From: an uncultured Ruminococcus sp.
Lineage (GTDB): Bacteria > Bacillota > Clostridia > Oscillospirales > Ruminococcaceae
Assembly: GCA_910576995.1 (NCBI GenBank)
Contig: CAJTLC010000015.1
Coordinates: 3,469 to 67,468, forward strand
Reading direction: 5' to 3'
Length of the DNA: 64,000 bases
Positions within the stretch are counted from its first letter, which is position 1. Every line of letters begins with the position of its first letter. The position numbers were made by a program, and so were the translations under genes. Under the pieces are notes generated by a model. The model had not been told where the DNA came from. It ran no database searches and was given only the letters and a program-made list of their open reading frames with translations. This document shows, one piece after another, positions 44,149-52,797 of this stretch.

Positions 44149-44265
44149 TCATTCAGATTTCGAATTTCTTTTTTTAAAAGGTTTCGCAATAAGTATGATT
44201 CCCCAGCAAATGACGGCTGCGACCACCAGAAATATTTCGACAGCCTTTTTCCCAAAGCTTTTCAA
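44149..44265 (-). CDS. 38-residue membrane mini-protein (TTG start)
   Basis: A short frame with basic ends (KSFGKKAVE and KPFKKRNSKSE) around one hydrophobic helix (IFLVVAAVICWGIILIA). A GGGGGCGG stretch lies about 7 nt before the TTG. The shape is that of a genuine small membrane protein, but length and start codon leave doubt. It sits between the phosphoesterase gene and the CNNM promoter. Confidence 0.5.
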   Translation of the reverse strand: MKSFGKKAVEIFLVVAAVICWGIILIAKPFKKRNSKSE

Positions 44266-44390
44266 ACTACCGCCCCCATAACTTTATCACTTTTATAACC
44301 TTAGAGCCTGCTGCAATTTTATTTTCATAATTTTACCATTTATCCAACAAATAATCAAGATGAAAATTGTAATCGCAATAATGACAAATG

Positions 44391-45209
44391 TCACGATTTC
44401 GGGCGCCTTAATTCAATGCCTACTATTTCCGGAAAGTTAAAGATTCTTACAGGTATTATGCTGTTTCCCAGACCGCGGCTGACAACCATTTTCATTCCGC
44501 CGCTTGTATGAATTCCCTCAGAATATTCAGGAAAAAAGCCCTGATCGGGAGCGACGATACCGCCAACAAACGGCAGTCGGAATTGCCCCCCGTGCGCGTG
44601 CCCCGTCAGCGCAAGATCTATGCCCGCCGCAGAATATTCCTCAATATACTGTGGTTCATGGGCAAGCAGTACGTTAAATTCATCGTCGTCAAGATTCATA
44701 TTTCTCAGCGTATTCCCGCCAAGGTAAAGATCGTCAAGTCCTGTCAGGGAGAAATGCGAACCGTTCTTTTCAATGTCTATGCGTTCATTATCAAGAATTT
44801 TAACGCCCGATTCACTCAATCCCGAAATCAGCTCGTCAAAATCGTTCTGCTCCAGCCAATGTTCATGATTTCCCGTGACATAATAAGTCGGAGCGATCTT
44901 AACCGCACCGTCTGCCAATTCAAGCGCATTATCAATATTTGTATGGTTGGAATCCACAATATCGCCGGTTATTACGATAATATCGGGTTCAAGTTCAGCT
45001 GTTTTCTTCAACAGCCGCCGCTGATCTTTACCGAATCTCTTATTATGAAGATCGGATATCTGCACTATCGTGAATCCGTCAAGCTGTTCGGAGACTTCCT
45101 CCGAAACATAGGAATACCGCGAAATTTGCAGTGTATTATTCTGCCAGCCGCAAAAAATCAAAACCGCGGCAGCAGAAATTCCCAGAATTATCAGCCTTTT
45201 TTTCTTCAT
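44391..45209 (-). CDS. membrane-anchored metallophosphoesterase (YkuE-like)
   Basis: 272 residues. One N-terminal helix (about 4-22) anchors an extracytoplasmic metallophosphoesterase domain with all metal motifs: QISDLHNKRFG, VITGDIVDS, YVTGNHEHWL, LLAHEPQY and LTGHAHGGQFRLP. Related proteins act on lipid or nucleotide phosphates; the substrate is unknown. The Shine-Dalgarno AAAGG (9 nt before the ATG) lies within the terminus of hairpin element E11, so translation may depend on it. Confidence 0.9.
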   Translation of the reverse strand: MKKKRLIILGISAAAVLIFCGWQNNTLQISRYSYVSEEVSEQLDGFTIVQISDLHNKRFGKDQRRLLKKTAELEPDIIVITGDIVDSNHTNIDNALELADGAVKIAPTYYVTGNHEHWLEQNDFDELISGLSESGVKILDNERIDIEKNGSHFSLTGLDDLYLGGNTLRNMNLDDDEFNVLLAHEPQYIEEYSAAGIDLALTGHAHGGQFRLPFVGGIVAPDQGFFPEYSEGIHTSGGMKMVVSRGLGNSIIPVRIFNFPEIVGIELRRPKS

Positions 45210-45214
45210 TTCTT

Positions 45215-45377
45215 AGAACCTTTCTTCACAAGATCAGTGTGCGGATTTTCGAGCATAATTTTGTCGGTGACAAGGAAAAATTTCGCAGGAATACTGTCGT
45301 ATTGCAAGAATTTTTGACGCAGTCGGCGGCAAAATTTGCCGAAAAGACGTGCGCTGCATCTTATGAAGACAGGTTCT
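45215..45377. repeat. long-hairpin element E11, joining two genes
   Basis: Termini AGAACCTTTCTTCACAAGA and (inverse) AGAACCTGTCTTCATAAGA enclose 163 bp. Arms TTTTCGAGCATAATTTTGTC and AAAATTTGCCGAAAAG; apex GGAATAC TGTC GTATTGC. The right end encodes the last residues and TAA stop of the O-antigen-ligase-like gene, and the left end holds AAAGG, the likely ribosome-binding site of the phosphoesterase gene. Confidence 0.92.
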
Positions 45378-46785
45378 TAGATATCGTTCCCGAACAGCAG
45401 CAGCCTGCCGCACACCAGAATATCGGGGCAAACGCCGTACTGCTGCAGCAGATCAGGAAAATAAGCGCGCCTGCCGCAGTTACAGAAAGCACAAACATGG
45501 ACTGCCATTTTCTGCCGGATCTGAAACTCTTATATCCTGCCGCAAGGATAGCCAGAACAGCGATTATCAGCGATATTGCGGCAGGAATTCCGCGCGTCGC
45601 CGCCGTATAAAGATATTCGTTATAATCCTTGTCGAACGTTCCCTTATTCTCAATGATTATATCATTTATCACAGCGTCATCCCCTGCCGTACCCGAAGTA
45701 TAAAGCTGAGGAAAAACAAGCTGTTCAGGACCCGTTCCGGCAAGTGGATTAGCACTTATAATATCGATCGTCTTGCGGTTAAGAGTATAATAAACGTCGA
45801 AAGTATCGTCAATATCTACAAGATTCAGATCAGGTTCGCCGCTTGCCGAAAGACGGTAATACGAATCCGCAAACCAAAGAATTCTGCCGTCGTACAGGCG
45901 ATATTGACTGATATTTCCGATAATTCCAGCCTGAACTATGACTATCGAGAGCGCCGCCGGAATGATTACGGAGAGTATCGCAATAAGATTTATTTTAGGC
46001 TTTTTATTGGCAAAAACTACAATTACAGCTGCAATTACAGAAATGACCGCGCCGCAGATACCCACGAAAGAATATGTGAGCATAATTGTAAAAGCAAAAA
46101 GGCAGGCTGCCGCAGCGCATACGATCTTATGGCTTTTTTTCTGCGCAAGAATCGCTCCGCTCAATGCGGCAATAAGCGAAAACGTCAGTAAAACTGCCAA
46201 AAACAGCGGAGACTGTGAAAATCCAACAGCAGCGTTCGCCTGAATCTCCATGGAAATCATACGGAAGTCATTGAATTTTCCGCTGAAAACCTGAACCATA
46301 GCGGCGGCGGAATTCAAAATTCCCACGCCTATCAAACCTATAATAAGAGTTTTTGCCGATTTTTCAATCTTTATCGACGCACCTGTAAGGAAAAAGCAGA
46401 AGTAGAATATCAGCGCAAGGATTCCCTCTCCTCTTCCGTTAAAGCCGTAAAATGAAATCCCCTTATCATAGGAAAAAATAAGCGATACCAGACTCCATAC
46501 AAGCGCAAATCCAAGTGCGCAGCAGGGAATGAGCACGCTTTTTCCAATAAATTTTTTCAGCGCTCCTATAAGCGCAAGAATCATTGCAATTACGCCTGCT
46601 ATCGTTAAGCCTGCCGACGTTATCTCGTAAAGTGGTTCGCGGGAGATAACGGGTATCGCCGCAGCGACAGATGTTGCAAAACACGCTGCAACCAATCCGA
46701 ATGCGGCTATCTTCGAATATTTCTCCTCCGTCATATTGAGTATAAAATTGGTTTTTTCAGATGAATTGAAGAGCTGTTTCGCCAT
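45361..46785 (-). CDS. O-antigen ligase/polymerase-like membrane protein
   Basis: 474 residues with about twelve hydrophobic segments and a larger extracytoplasmic loop (about 280-390) containing YYTLNRKTIDIISANPLAGTGPEQLVFPQ, the conserved region of Wzy/WaaL-type O-antigen ligases (PF04932-like). It probably polymerises or transfers a surface glycan. In Gram-positives such proteins act in capsule or wall polysaccharide assembly. The last about six codons and the TAA lie in hairpin element E11, so the native C-terminus was probably replaced. It follows the dockerin protease gene by 16 nt. Confidence 0.82.
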   Translation of the reverse strand: MAKQLFNSSEKTNFILNMTEEKYSKIAAFGLVAACFATSVAAAIPVISREPLYEITSAGLTIAGVIAMILALIGALKKFIGKSVLIPCCALGFALVWSLVSLIFSYDKGISFYGFNGRGEGILALIFYFCFFLTGASIKIEKSAKTLIIGLIGVGILNSAAAMVQVFSGKFNDFRMISMEIQANAAVGFSQSPLFLAVLLTFSLIAALSGAILAQKKSHKIVCAAAACLFAFTIMLTYSFVGICGAVISVIAAVIVVFANKKPKINLIAILSVIIPAALSIVIVQAGIIGNISQYRLYDGRILWFADSYYRLSASGEPDLNLVDIDDTFDVYYTLNRKTIDIISANPLAGTGPEQLVFPQLYTSGTAGDDAVINDIIIENKGTFDKDYNEYLYTAATRGIPAAISLIIAVLAILAAGYKSFRSGRKWQSMFVLSVTAAGALIFLICCSSTAFAPIFWCAAGCCCSGTISKNLSS

Positions 46786-46801
46786 AATTTTTTCCTTTCC
46801 G

Positions 46802-48466
46802 TTATTTTCTGCTTATAGTAATGCTGTATCCGACGTTTTCCGTGAACTCAACATTTACCGTTATACCGGGGTCTATCGTCATTTTTCCGTTATCGTCGTA
46901 CCAATTGAATTCGGGAACCGAGCCGTCTATAATACCGTTTGTGTAAAAATTCTGCGAATCGTCCGTTCCCTCGCCGACAAGACGAATAAACCGCCTGCCG
47001 TTATTATTGTCGGTATATTCGTCATTTCCGCTCGAATATTTAAACGTATTATAGAAAGCGTCTCCGGTAAGTTCGGCGCTGACATGGTAAATTCTGACGC
47101 CCTCTCCCACGGCTCTCCGCCATTCGTCTTTAAGAGCAGTATTATTTCCCTTTAATTCGGAAAATTCTATTATAAAGAACTCTGAATTATAGTTATTATT
47201 GATATTTTTCCTCGGAATTATTATGCAATTAGAATTTTCCGCAACGGAAGAATTCAGTTTAAACGTACGACTTTTGTCATTTTCGCCGAATATCTGCACC
47301 TGTTCGGGAGTATACCACCCCAGCATAAGCTTGGAAGCCGCTCCGAAATCGCAGTTTGCGTCGTCCATCAATTCAAAGCCTGCCGCTCCGTGCATTCCCT
47401 GAAAATCGTCAACTTCATAGAGATAATAATCGGGAAGTCCCATACAGTGTCCCATTTCGTGAAGATATGTACTATTGAAATTTTTATAGTCGGACGCGGA
47501 AATTATCTCGGCATTTCCAACGATAACATGACCGATATCCATTCCGTCAGCCCTGTTGTGCGAATCCCCGCCGAACTGCCCCGCAGCCGGCCACCAGTTA
47601 TCCCCTCCAGCCGCTTCAGGAACATTTATAAGAATCGCGTCAACGACTTTATCGCCGTTTCCGTCAAATTTCGAAAAATCCACTTCTTCGTCCATTTCGG
47701 ATATTATCTCATTTACGAGATCGATATGCCAGACGTCTCCCTCATAGCTTGCCTTGTTATTTTTGGCGGTATATCGGTAAACTTCGCCGTCAAGCTTCAT
47801 CGCGCCCTTTGATGAACGGCTGTAAAATGCGCTCATGCTTTCAAACGGATAATTGCTGCTTTTCGTATTTTCCTCGCCAAACGCCATTTTCTTTATCTCT
47901 CCGCACTCAGGAAGATAGTTGAAGGTGCAGTCGGGAAAATCTACATAAAATACAACTATCTCCGCATTTCCCTGAGACGGCAGCGAACCGTAAAGATCGC
48001 GAACCGGAGGCGAAATAAATTTCGCAGCAGTCGTTGTAGTTTCGCCTGATGAAGTTGTTGTCGGCACAGTGGTGGTTTCTGATTCAGCCAGCCATTCGCG
48101 AACAGGAATAAAATTACCCGAAATTATCTGCTGACGCATTATTACAAGGTCGTAAATATCAACAACGCCGTTCTGGTCGATATCTGCGGTATCAAGAATT
48201 TTTTCCGCAAGGGAAGCTTTATTTTCGCCTATTCCGATGTATTTGCCCTCAACGTCATAACCGCTGCCGACGCCAAGAGGCGTATCGGAAAGAAGATGTT
48301 TCGTCAGCAAAACGGCGTCCGCAACATTGACTATGCCGTCATGATTAAGATCGCCAAGCACGCCAACCTGTTTCCATGCTGCAAAAACATTAAAAGTCAC
48401 TGAAGCGGCAGTTGTCAGCACGACCGCGGCAGTCGATACTATAATTTGCTTGAATGCTTTATTCAT
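46802..48466 (-). CDS. dockerin-bearing M6-like (InhA) zinc metalloprotease
   Basis: 554 residues. A signal peptide (1-30) is followed by an N-terminal dockerin (about 34-115) with DLNHDGIVNVAD and DIDQNGVVDIYD, a short Thr linker (about 130-148), then a protease domain (about 155-450) with the zinc motif HEMGHCMGLPDYY (about 335) and a FELMD Met-turn. A C-terminal beta region follows. M6 proteases are secreted. The dockerin would attach this one to the cellulosome or cell surface, where it could process proteins rather than fibre. Start ATG 48466 has AGAGGTGA upstream; the longer in-frame start lies near the rny terminator. Confidence 0.88.
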   Translation of the reverse strand: MNKAFKQIIVSTAAVVLTTAASVTFNVFAAWKQVGVLGDLNHDGIVNVADAVLLTKHLLSDTPLGVGSGYDVEGKYIGIGENKASLAEKILDTADIDQNGVVDIYDLVIMRQQIISGNFIPVREWLAESETTTVPTTTSSGETTTTAAKFISPPVRDLYGSLPSQGNAEIVVFYVDFPDCTFNYLPECGEIKKMAFGEENTKSSNYPFESMSAFYSRSSKGAMKLDGEVYRYTAKNNKASYEGDVWHIDLVNEIISEMDEEVDFSKFDGNGDKVVDAILINVPEAAGGDNWWPAAGQFGGDSHNRADGMDIGHVIVGNAEIISASDYKNFNSTYLHEMGHCMGLPDYYLYEVDDFQGMHGAAGFELMDDANCDFGAASKLMLGWYTPEQVQIFGENDKSRTFKLNSSVAENSNCIIIPRKNINNNYNSEFFIIEFSELKGNNTALKDEWRRAVGEGVRIYHVSAELTGDAFYNTFKYSSGNDEYTDNNNGRRFIRLVGEGTDDSQNFYTNGIIDGSVPEFNWYDDNGKMTIDPGITVNVEFTENVGYSITISRK

Positions 48467-48547
48467 AAAATCACCTCTGAAAATATAGAACCAGCTATTC
48501 ATAATCCGTTTGCCAAACTCATCGATACCGATACAGAATCTTTGCAA

Positions 48548-48580
48548 ATAAAAAACTGCGGACGAATACCGTCCGCAGTA
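48548..48580 (-). terminator. terminator of rny
   Basis: ACTGCGGAC and GTCCGCAGT form a nine-pair stem. On the minus strand TTTTTTATTTG follows. Confidence 0.9.
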
Positions 48581-48585
48581 AGCCG

Positions 48586-50163
48586 CTATTTTGCGTAGTC
48601 AGTAACTCTGCTTTCACGAATAAGATTAACCTTGATCTGTCCGGGATAATCCATCTCCGTCTCGATCTGCTGTGCGATCTGTCTTGCAACCAGCACCATT
48701 TTTTCGTCGTTGATGACTTCCGGAACAACCATGATCCTTACTTCTCTGCCCGCCTGAACAGCAAAGCATTTTTCAACGCCGTCATAGGAGTTGCAGATCT
48801 CCTCAAGCTTCTGCAAACGCTTGATATAGCTTTCGTAGTTTTCGCTTCGTGCGGCAGGTCTTGCTGCGGATATTGCATCGGCAGCCTGAACAATGCAGGC
48901 AATTACCGTTTTCGGTTCAACGTCATTATGATGAGCTTCAACAGCATGAATAACAACGGGATTTTCGTTATATTTTTTACAAACGTCCACGCCTATCTGA
49001 ACGTGCGAACCTTCGATCTCTGATGTGAGCGCCTTGCCAATATCGTGGAGAAGTCCCGCGCGCCTTGCCACATTAGCGTCAACGCCAAGTTCGGAAGCAA
49101 GAACGCCGCTGAGTTTCGCAACTTCGATAGAATGATCAAGAACATTCTGTCTGTAGCTTGTACGGAATTTCAAGCGTCCGAGAAGCTTGATAAGTTCATG
49201 ATTAATACCATGAACATTTGTTTCGATAACAGCTCTTTCGCCCTCCTGCTTGATTCTGTATTCAACCTCGCGGCGAGCCTTATCGACCATTTCCTCAATT
49301 CTGGTCGGATGTATTCTTCCGTCTGCAATAAGTTTTTCAAGAGCAAGTCTTGCAACTTCGCGTCGGATCTGATCAAAACATGAAAGGGTGATCGCTTCCG
49401 GCGTATCGTCAATGATAAGATCGACGCCCGTCAGCGTTTCGAGAGTTCTGATGTTGCGTCCCTCGCGTCCGATAATACGTCCTTTCATTTCATCATTCGG
49501 CAGCGGAACTACAGATACGGCAGCCTCCGAAACCTGATCGGCGGCAACCTTTGCAATAGCAAGAGAGATCTGACTTCTTGCCTTTTCGTTGCATTCGTCT
49601 TTGAGCTGCTGCTCGTAAGCTGCTATCTTAACAGCCTTTTCGTGTACAAGATCGTCCTCAAGCTTAGAAAGTATGTATTCCTTAGCCTGATCTTTAGTAA
49701 ATTCCGAGATTCTCTCAAGAATATCCATCTGAGACTTTTTGATCTGCTCAGCTTCCTTGAGTTTTTCTTCCGCACTCTTTATTTTCTGGCTGAGAGCGTC
49801 TTCTTTTTTCTCAAGATTATCGGTTTTCTTATCGAGATTTTCCTCCTTCTGCTGCATACGTCTTTCCTGACGCGACAGCTCTGCTCTGCGATCCTTGATT
49901 TCCTTGTCGGCTTCGCTGCGAAGCTTATGTATCTCGTCTTTCGCTTCGATAAGCGCGCCCTTTCTCTTGGTATCGGCGTCCTTTTCCGCGTCGCCGATAA
50001 TGCGCGCCGCCTGCTGTTCAGCAGAACCGACTATAGATTCCGCTTCACGCTTACGCTGTTCAACGCCTGCTCCCACGCCTTTTTTATACGCGATAAAAGC
50101 GCCTGCCGCAGCGCCGGCAATAAGAGCAACAAGTATCAATACTGCCACTATAACAGGATTCAT
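48586..50163 (-). CDS. rny: ribonuclease Y
   Basis: 525 residues, full length. N-terminal membrane anchor (about 5-25), a long coiled coil (about 30-200), a KH domain (about 215-280; MKGRIIGREGRNIRTLETLTGVDLII), and an HD catalytic domain (about 340-440; LLHDIGKALTSEIEGSH, AVEAHHND). It starts decay of most mRNAs at the membrane in Firmicutes. A GTG at 50166 is also possible: GGAGG is 9 nt before the GTG and 12 nt before this ATG. It is transcribed from its own promoter through a leader of about 295 nt. Confidence 0.96.
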   Translation of the reverse strand: MNPVIVAVLILVALIAGAAAGAFIAYKKGVGAGVEQRKREAESIVGSAEQQAARIIGDAEKDADTKRKGALIEAKDEIHKLRSEADKEIKDRRAELSRQERRMQQKEENLDKKTDNLEKKEDALSQKIKSAEEKLKEAEQIKKSQMDILERISEFTKDQAKEYILSKLEDDLVHEKAVKIAAYEQQLKDECNEKARSQISLAIAKVAADQVSEAAVSVVPLPNDEMKGRIIGREGRNIRTLETLTGVDLIIDDTPEAITLSCFDQIRREVARLALEKLIADGRIHPTRIEEMVDKARREVEYRIKQEGERAVIETNVHGINHELIKLLGRLKFRTSYRQNVLDHSIEVAKLSGVLASELGVDANVARRAGLLHDIGKALTSEIEGSHVQIGVDVCKKYNENPVVIHAVEAHHNDVEPKTVIACIVQAADAISAARPAARSENYESYIKRLQKLEEICNSYDGVEKCFAVQAGREVRIMVVPEVINDEKMVLVARQIAQQIETEMDYPGQIKVNLIRESRVTDYAK

Positions 50164-50455
50164 CACAGTGCATTACCTCCTTTTCGTAAATATAAGTTTA
50201 ATCATACAACTTAACTACTTCTCAGGCGGTAAATGCCGCATTATTTTATTCATTTGTAATATATATTGACGGAAAGCTATACTCCGCAGCTTTCCGAAAC
50301 TTCGGACAAAACGTCCCGATCATGTTTATATATCATCGCAGGCAAAAACATTTCAACTCCGCGAAATGATTTAAAACAAGGCTGCAATTACTGCCAAAAA
50401 GCAATTTTGGCAAATACGTCCGAAATCCAGTTATGAACCGCGAACATATATGCAA
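50164..50455 (-). promoter_or_regulatory. long 5' leader of rny
   Basis: From the promoter at 50463-50491 to the start codon there are about 290 transcribed nt without a gene. A stem GGAAAGCTGCGG..TAGCTTTCC (50297-50273) and a pair CGGACGTATTTGCC../TTTTGTCCG are visible. Long leaders of RNase genes often carry autoregulatory cleavage sites; that is a suggestion only. Confidence 0.45.
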
Positions 50456-50462
50456 TAATACT

Positions 50463-50491
50463 ATTATACACTTTTTAAGAGCCAATGTCAA
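50463..50491 (-). promoter_or_regulatory. sigma-A promoter of rny
   Basis: TTGACA (50491-50486) and TATAAT (50468-50463) on the minus strand, 17-nt spacer. Confidence 0.87.
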
Positions 50492-50556
50492 TAGATTTTT
50501 CAGCATTTATTACAAATCTTTAAAATTTTTTGGCAAAACTAAATTTATAAAAACAG

Positions 50557-50585
50557 TTGAAATTTTATTTCATGTGTGGTATAAT
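50557..50585 (+). promoter_or_regulatory. sigma-A promoter of the proBA operon
   Basis: TTGAAA (50557-50562) and TATAAT (50580-50585), 17-nt spacer; divergent from the rny promoter about 66 nt away. Confidence 0.83.
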
Positions 50586-50668
50586 AAAAAAAGATAGGCT
50601 TTTGCGCCTGATATACTTGGTTGTCTGTTCGCCGTAAAACAGTCCCGTATTCGCGGAATGGAGTATTT

Positions 50669-51019
50669 ATGTTAAATCTTGAAATGCTGTCGCTTATGGC
50701 TTCTCAGGAAATAGAAAAGCCAAACCTTTTCCCATTTCCATTTAATATGCATCTCATTTTCTCTGCGCTCGCTCTTGTTTTCTTCATCTATCGATTCACA
50801 ACTCAGAAAAAGCCGTTTCAGCTTATTTTAGCAATCGCAATACCGCTTTCGCTGACAGTCTGGATCTCCGAAAACAGAACTTGGTTCTACATACTTGGTC
50901 TTATTGAACTTATCCTTCTTGTAATCGCGTTTATTACTTCGATTATTTTCAAGAAGAAAATGCCTGCCGAAGAAAATTCTTCAGCCAGTGAAGCTGCCGA
51001 GGGTAATACGGAATCATGA
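50669..51019 (+). CDS. small membrane protein heading the proBA operon
   Basis: 116 residues with three hydrophobic helices (about 27-46, 50-66, 72-94) and a Glu/Ala/Ser-rich cytoplasmic tail. No family is recognised. TGGAG precedes ATG 50669. Its stop overlaps the start of the dehydrogenase gene (ATGA), so the two are coupled. Confidence 0.78.
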   Translation: MLNLEMLSLMASQEIEKPNLFPFPFNMHLIFSALALVFFIYRFTTQKKPFQLILAIAIPLSLTVWISENRTWFYILGLIELILLVIAFITSIIFKKKMPAEENSSASEAAEGNTES

Positions 51020-51966
51020 AAATAGCCGTACTCGACTGGGATACGATGATATGCAATAACGACATATTCCCGCAGGCTCTTGAAAAATTCGGTGAAATCT
51101 CGCTGTTTCCCATGACTTCGCCCGAAGAAACAGCCGCCCATATCGGCGACTCCGAGATAGTTCTCTGCAACAAAGTCAAAATCACACGCGAAATAATGGA
51201 AAGCTGCCCGAATATACGATATATCGGTCTTTTTGCAACAGGATTCAATAATGTGGATATTGATTTTGCAAAAGAAAAGGGAATAATTGTCTGCAATGCC
51301 GGGCAGTATTCCACAAACGCCGTCGCTCAGCAAGTTTTCGCCTATATTCTCGATCATTGCAGCCGCATAAGGCAATACGACGGCGCGGTAAGAAACGGCG
51401 AATGGGAGACTTCCCCTTGCTTTTCGTATTTTCCGATTCCAACAGCTGAAATTGCCGGGAAAACGCTCTCGATCGTCGGTTTTGGAGCAATCGGCAAAAA
51501 AACTGCCGAGATAGCCTCTGCATTCGGTATGCACATTATAATAAGTACAAGGACGAAGCCGAGAAATTGTCCCTACGAAACCGCCGACATTGACACAGCC
51601 GCAAAAAAGGCTGATTTTCTTACATTTCATTGTCCTCTTACAGATCAAACGCGAGGCATAGTCAACGCTGAACTCCTGAATGTTATGAAGCAGTCGGCAG
51701 TGCTTATCAACACTTCGCGCGGTCCCGTCGTTAATGAACGAGAACTCGCGGACGCGCTCAACAATGATAAAATTGCCGCCGCTTATCTCGATGTTCTTGC
51801 GGAAGAGCCAATGAAACCCGATACGCCGCTGAAATTTGCCAAAAACTGCCTTATTACGCCTCATACGGCATGGGCTGCTTACGAAACAAGACTTCGGCTT
51901 TTTGACATTGTTTGTCAAAATATTGAATCATGGCAAAACGGCAAGCCGCAAAATAAAGTTAATTAA
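51016..51966 (+). CDS. D-2-hydroxyacid dehydrogenase (NAD-dependent)
   Basis: 316 residues. The Rossmann domain GFGAIGKKTAEIASAFGM is inserted between halves of the catalytic domain. The active-site Arg in INTSRGPVVNE, a Glu near LAEEPMKPDTPL and the His in LITPHTAW complete the family triad. Closest in feel to hydroxypyruvate/glycerate dehydrogenases. The operon with proB and proA is unusual and could mean it is simply co-expressed, or handles a keto acid arising from amino-acid metabolism. Confidence 0.9.
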   Translation: MKIAVLDWDTMICNNDIFPQALEKFGEISLFPMTSPEETAAHIGDSEIVLCNKVKITREIMESCPNIRYIGLFATGFNNVDIDFAKEKGIIVCNAGQYSTNAVAQQVFAYILDHCSRIRQYDGAVRNGEWETSPCFSYFPIPTAEIAGKTLSIVGFGAIGKKTAEIASAFGMHIIISTRTKPRNCPYETADIDTAAKKADFLTFHCPLTDQTRGIVNAELLNVMKQSAVLINTSRGPVVNERELADALNNDKIAAAYLDVLAEEPMKPDTPLKFAKNCLITPHTAWAAYETRLRLFDIVCQNIESWQNGKPQNKVN

Positions 51967-51984
51967 TTCAAGGAAGTATTGTTT

Positions 51985-52779
51985 ATGAGAAACATTTCCA
52001 ATAAAAAACGTATTGTTATTAAACTCGGAACTTCAACTCTTGCCCATTCTACAGGCAAACTAAACATTCGCCGAATGCGGAATCTTGTCCGCACCATCTC
52101 CGATCTCCATAATTCCGGCAAAGAGATAATCATGGTTTCTTCGGGCGCGGTAGGTCTTGGAACAGGCAAACTCGGACTTGCCAGAAAACCCAAAGATACA
52201 AAGCTTAAACAGGCTGTCGCAGCCGTCGGTCAATGCGAACTTATGCACGTTTACGATGATATGTTCGAAAAATACAGCGTGACAGTCGCGCAGATCCTTT
52301 TAACAAAAACTATCATCAATAACCCCAGCCATTGTGAGAATTTTAAAAATACCATCGAAACGCTAGTGGAAATGGGCGTTATCCCTATCGTCAATGAAAA
52401 CGATACCATAGCTATCGACGAGTTGGAACTGGAGATCGGCGAAAACGATTCCCTCTCCGCTCTGGTCGCGTCTTTGTCAGGCGCAGACCTGCTGCTTATT
52501 CTCTCCGATATTGACGGGCTGTATACCGACGATCCGCATACAAATTCCGAAGCCGAACCGATCTCCGTTGTCGAGGAGATCACGCCCGAAATAGAAACTC
52601 TTGCAGGCGGCGCAGGTTCGGAACTGGGAACTGGCGGAATGTCAACGAAAATCAACGCCGCCAAGATCGCTTCCGAAGCAGGTATCGATATGGTGATCAT
52701 GAACGGTAAAGACCCTGAACTTCTCTACGATCTTTTTGAAGACAAAGAGATCGGTACTATATTTATGGCTAAACATTAA
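51985..52779 (+). CDS. proB: glutamate 5-kinase, PUA-less
   Basis: 264 residues, amino-acid kinase fold. KKRIVIKLGTSTL (ATP-binding start), VSSGAVGLGTGKLG, the glutamate-site FENDTIAID-like region in IVNENDTIAIDELELEIGENDSLSALVA, and TGGMSTKINAAKIASEAGI. First step of proline synthesis. The C-terminal PUA domain found in many ProB proteins is absent, a known natural variant. ATG 51985 is preferred because CAAGGAAG lies about 9 nt before it; an in-frame TTG 6 nt earlier is too close to that site. Confidence 0.95.
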   Translation: MRNISNKKRIVIKLGTSTLAHSTGKLNIRRMRNLVRTISDLHNSGKEIIMVSSGAVGLGTGKLGLARKPKDTKLKQAVAAVGQCELMHVYDDMFEKYSVTVAQILLTKTIINNPSHCENFKNTIETLVEMGVIPIVNENDTIAIDELELEIGENDSLSALVASLSGADLLLILSDIDGLYTDDPHTNSEAEPISVVEEITPEIETLAGGAGSELGTGGMSTKINAAKIASEAGIDMVIMNGKDPELLYDLFEDKEIGTIFMAKH

Positions 52780-52797
52780 TTTTACGAGGTGAAACAC

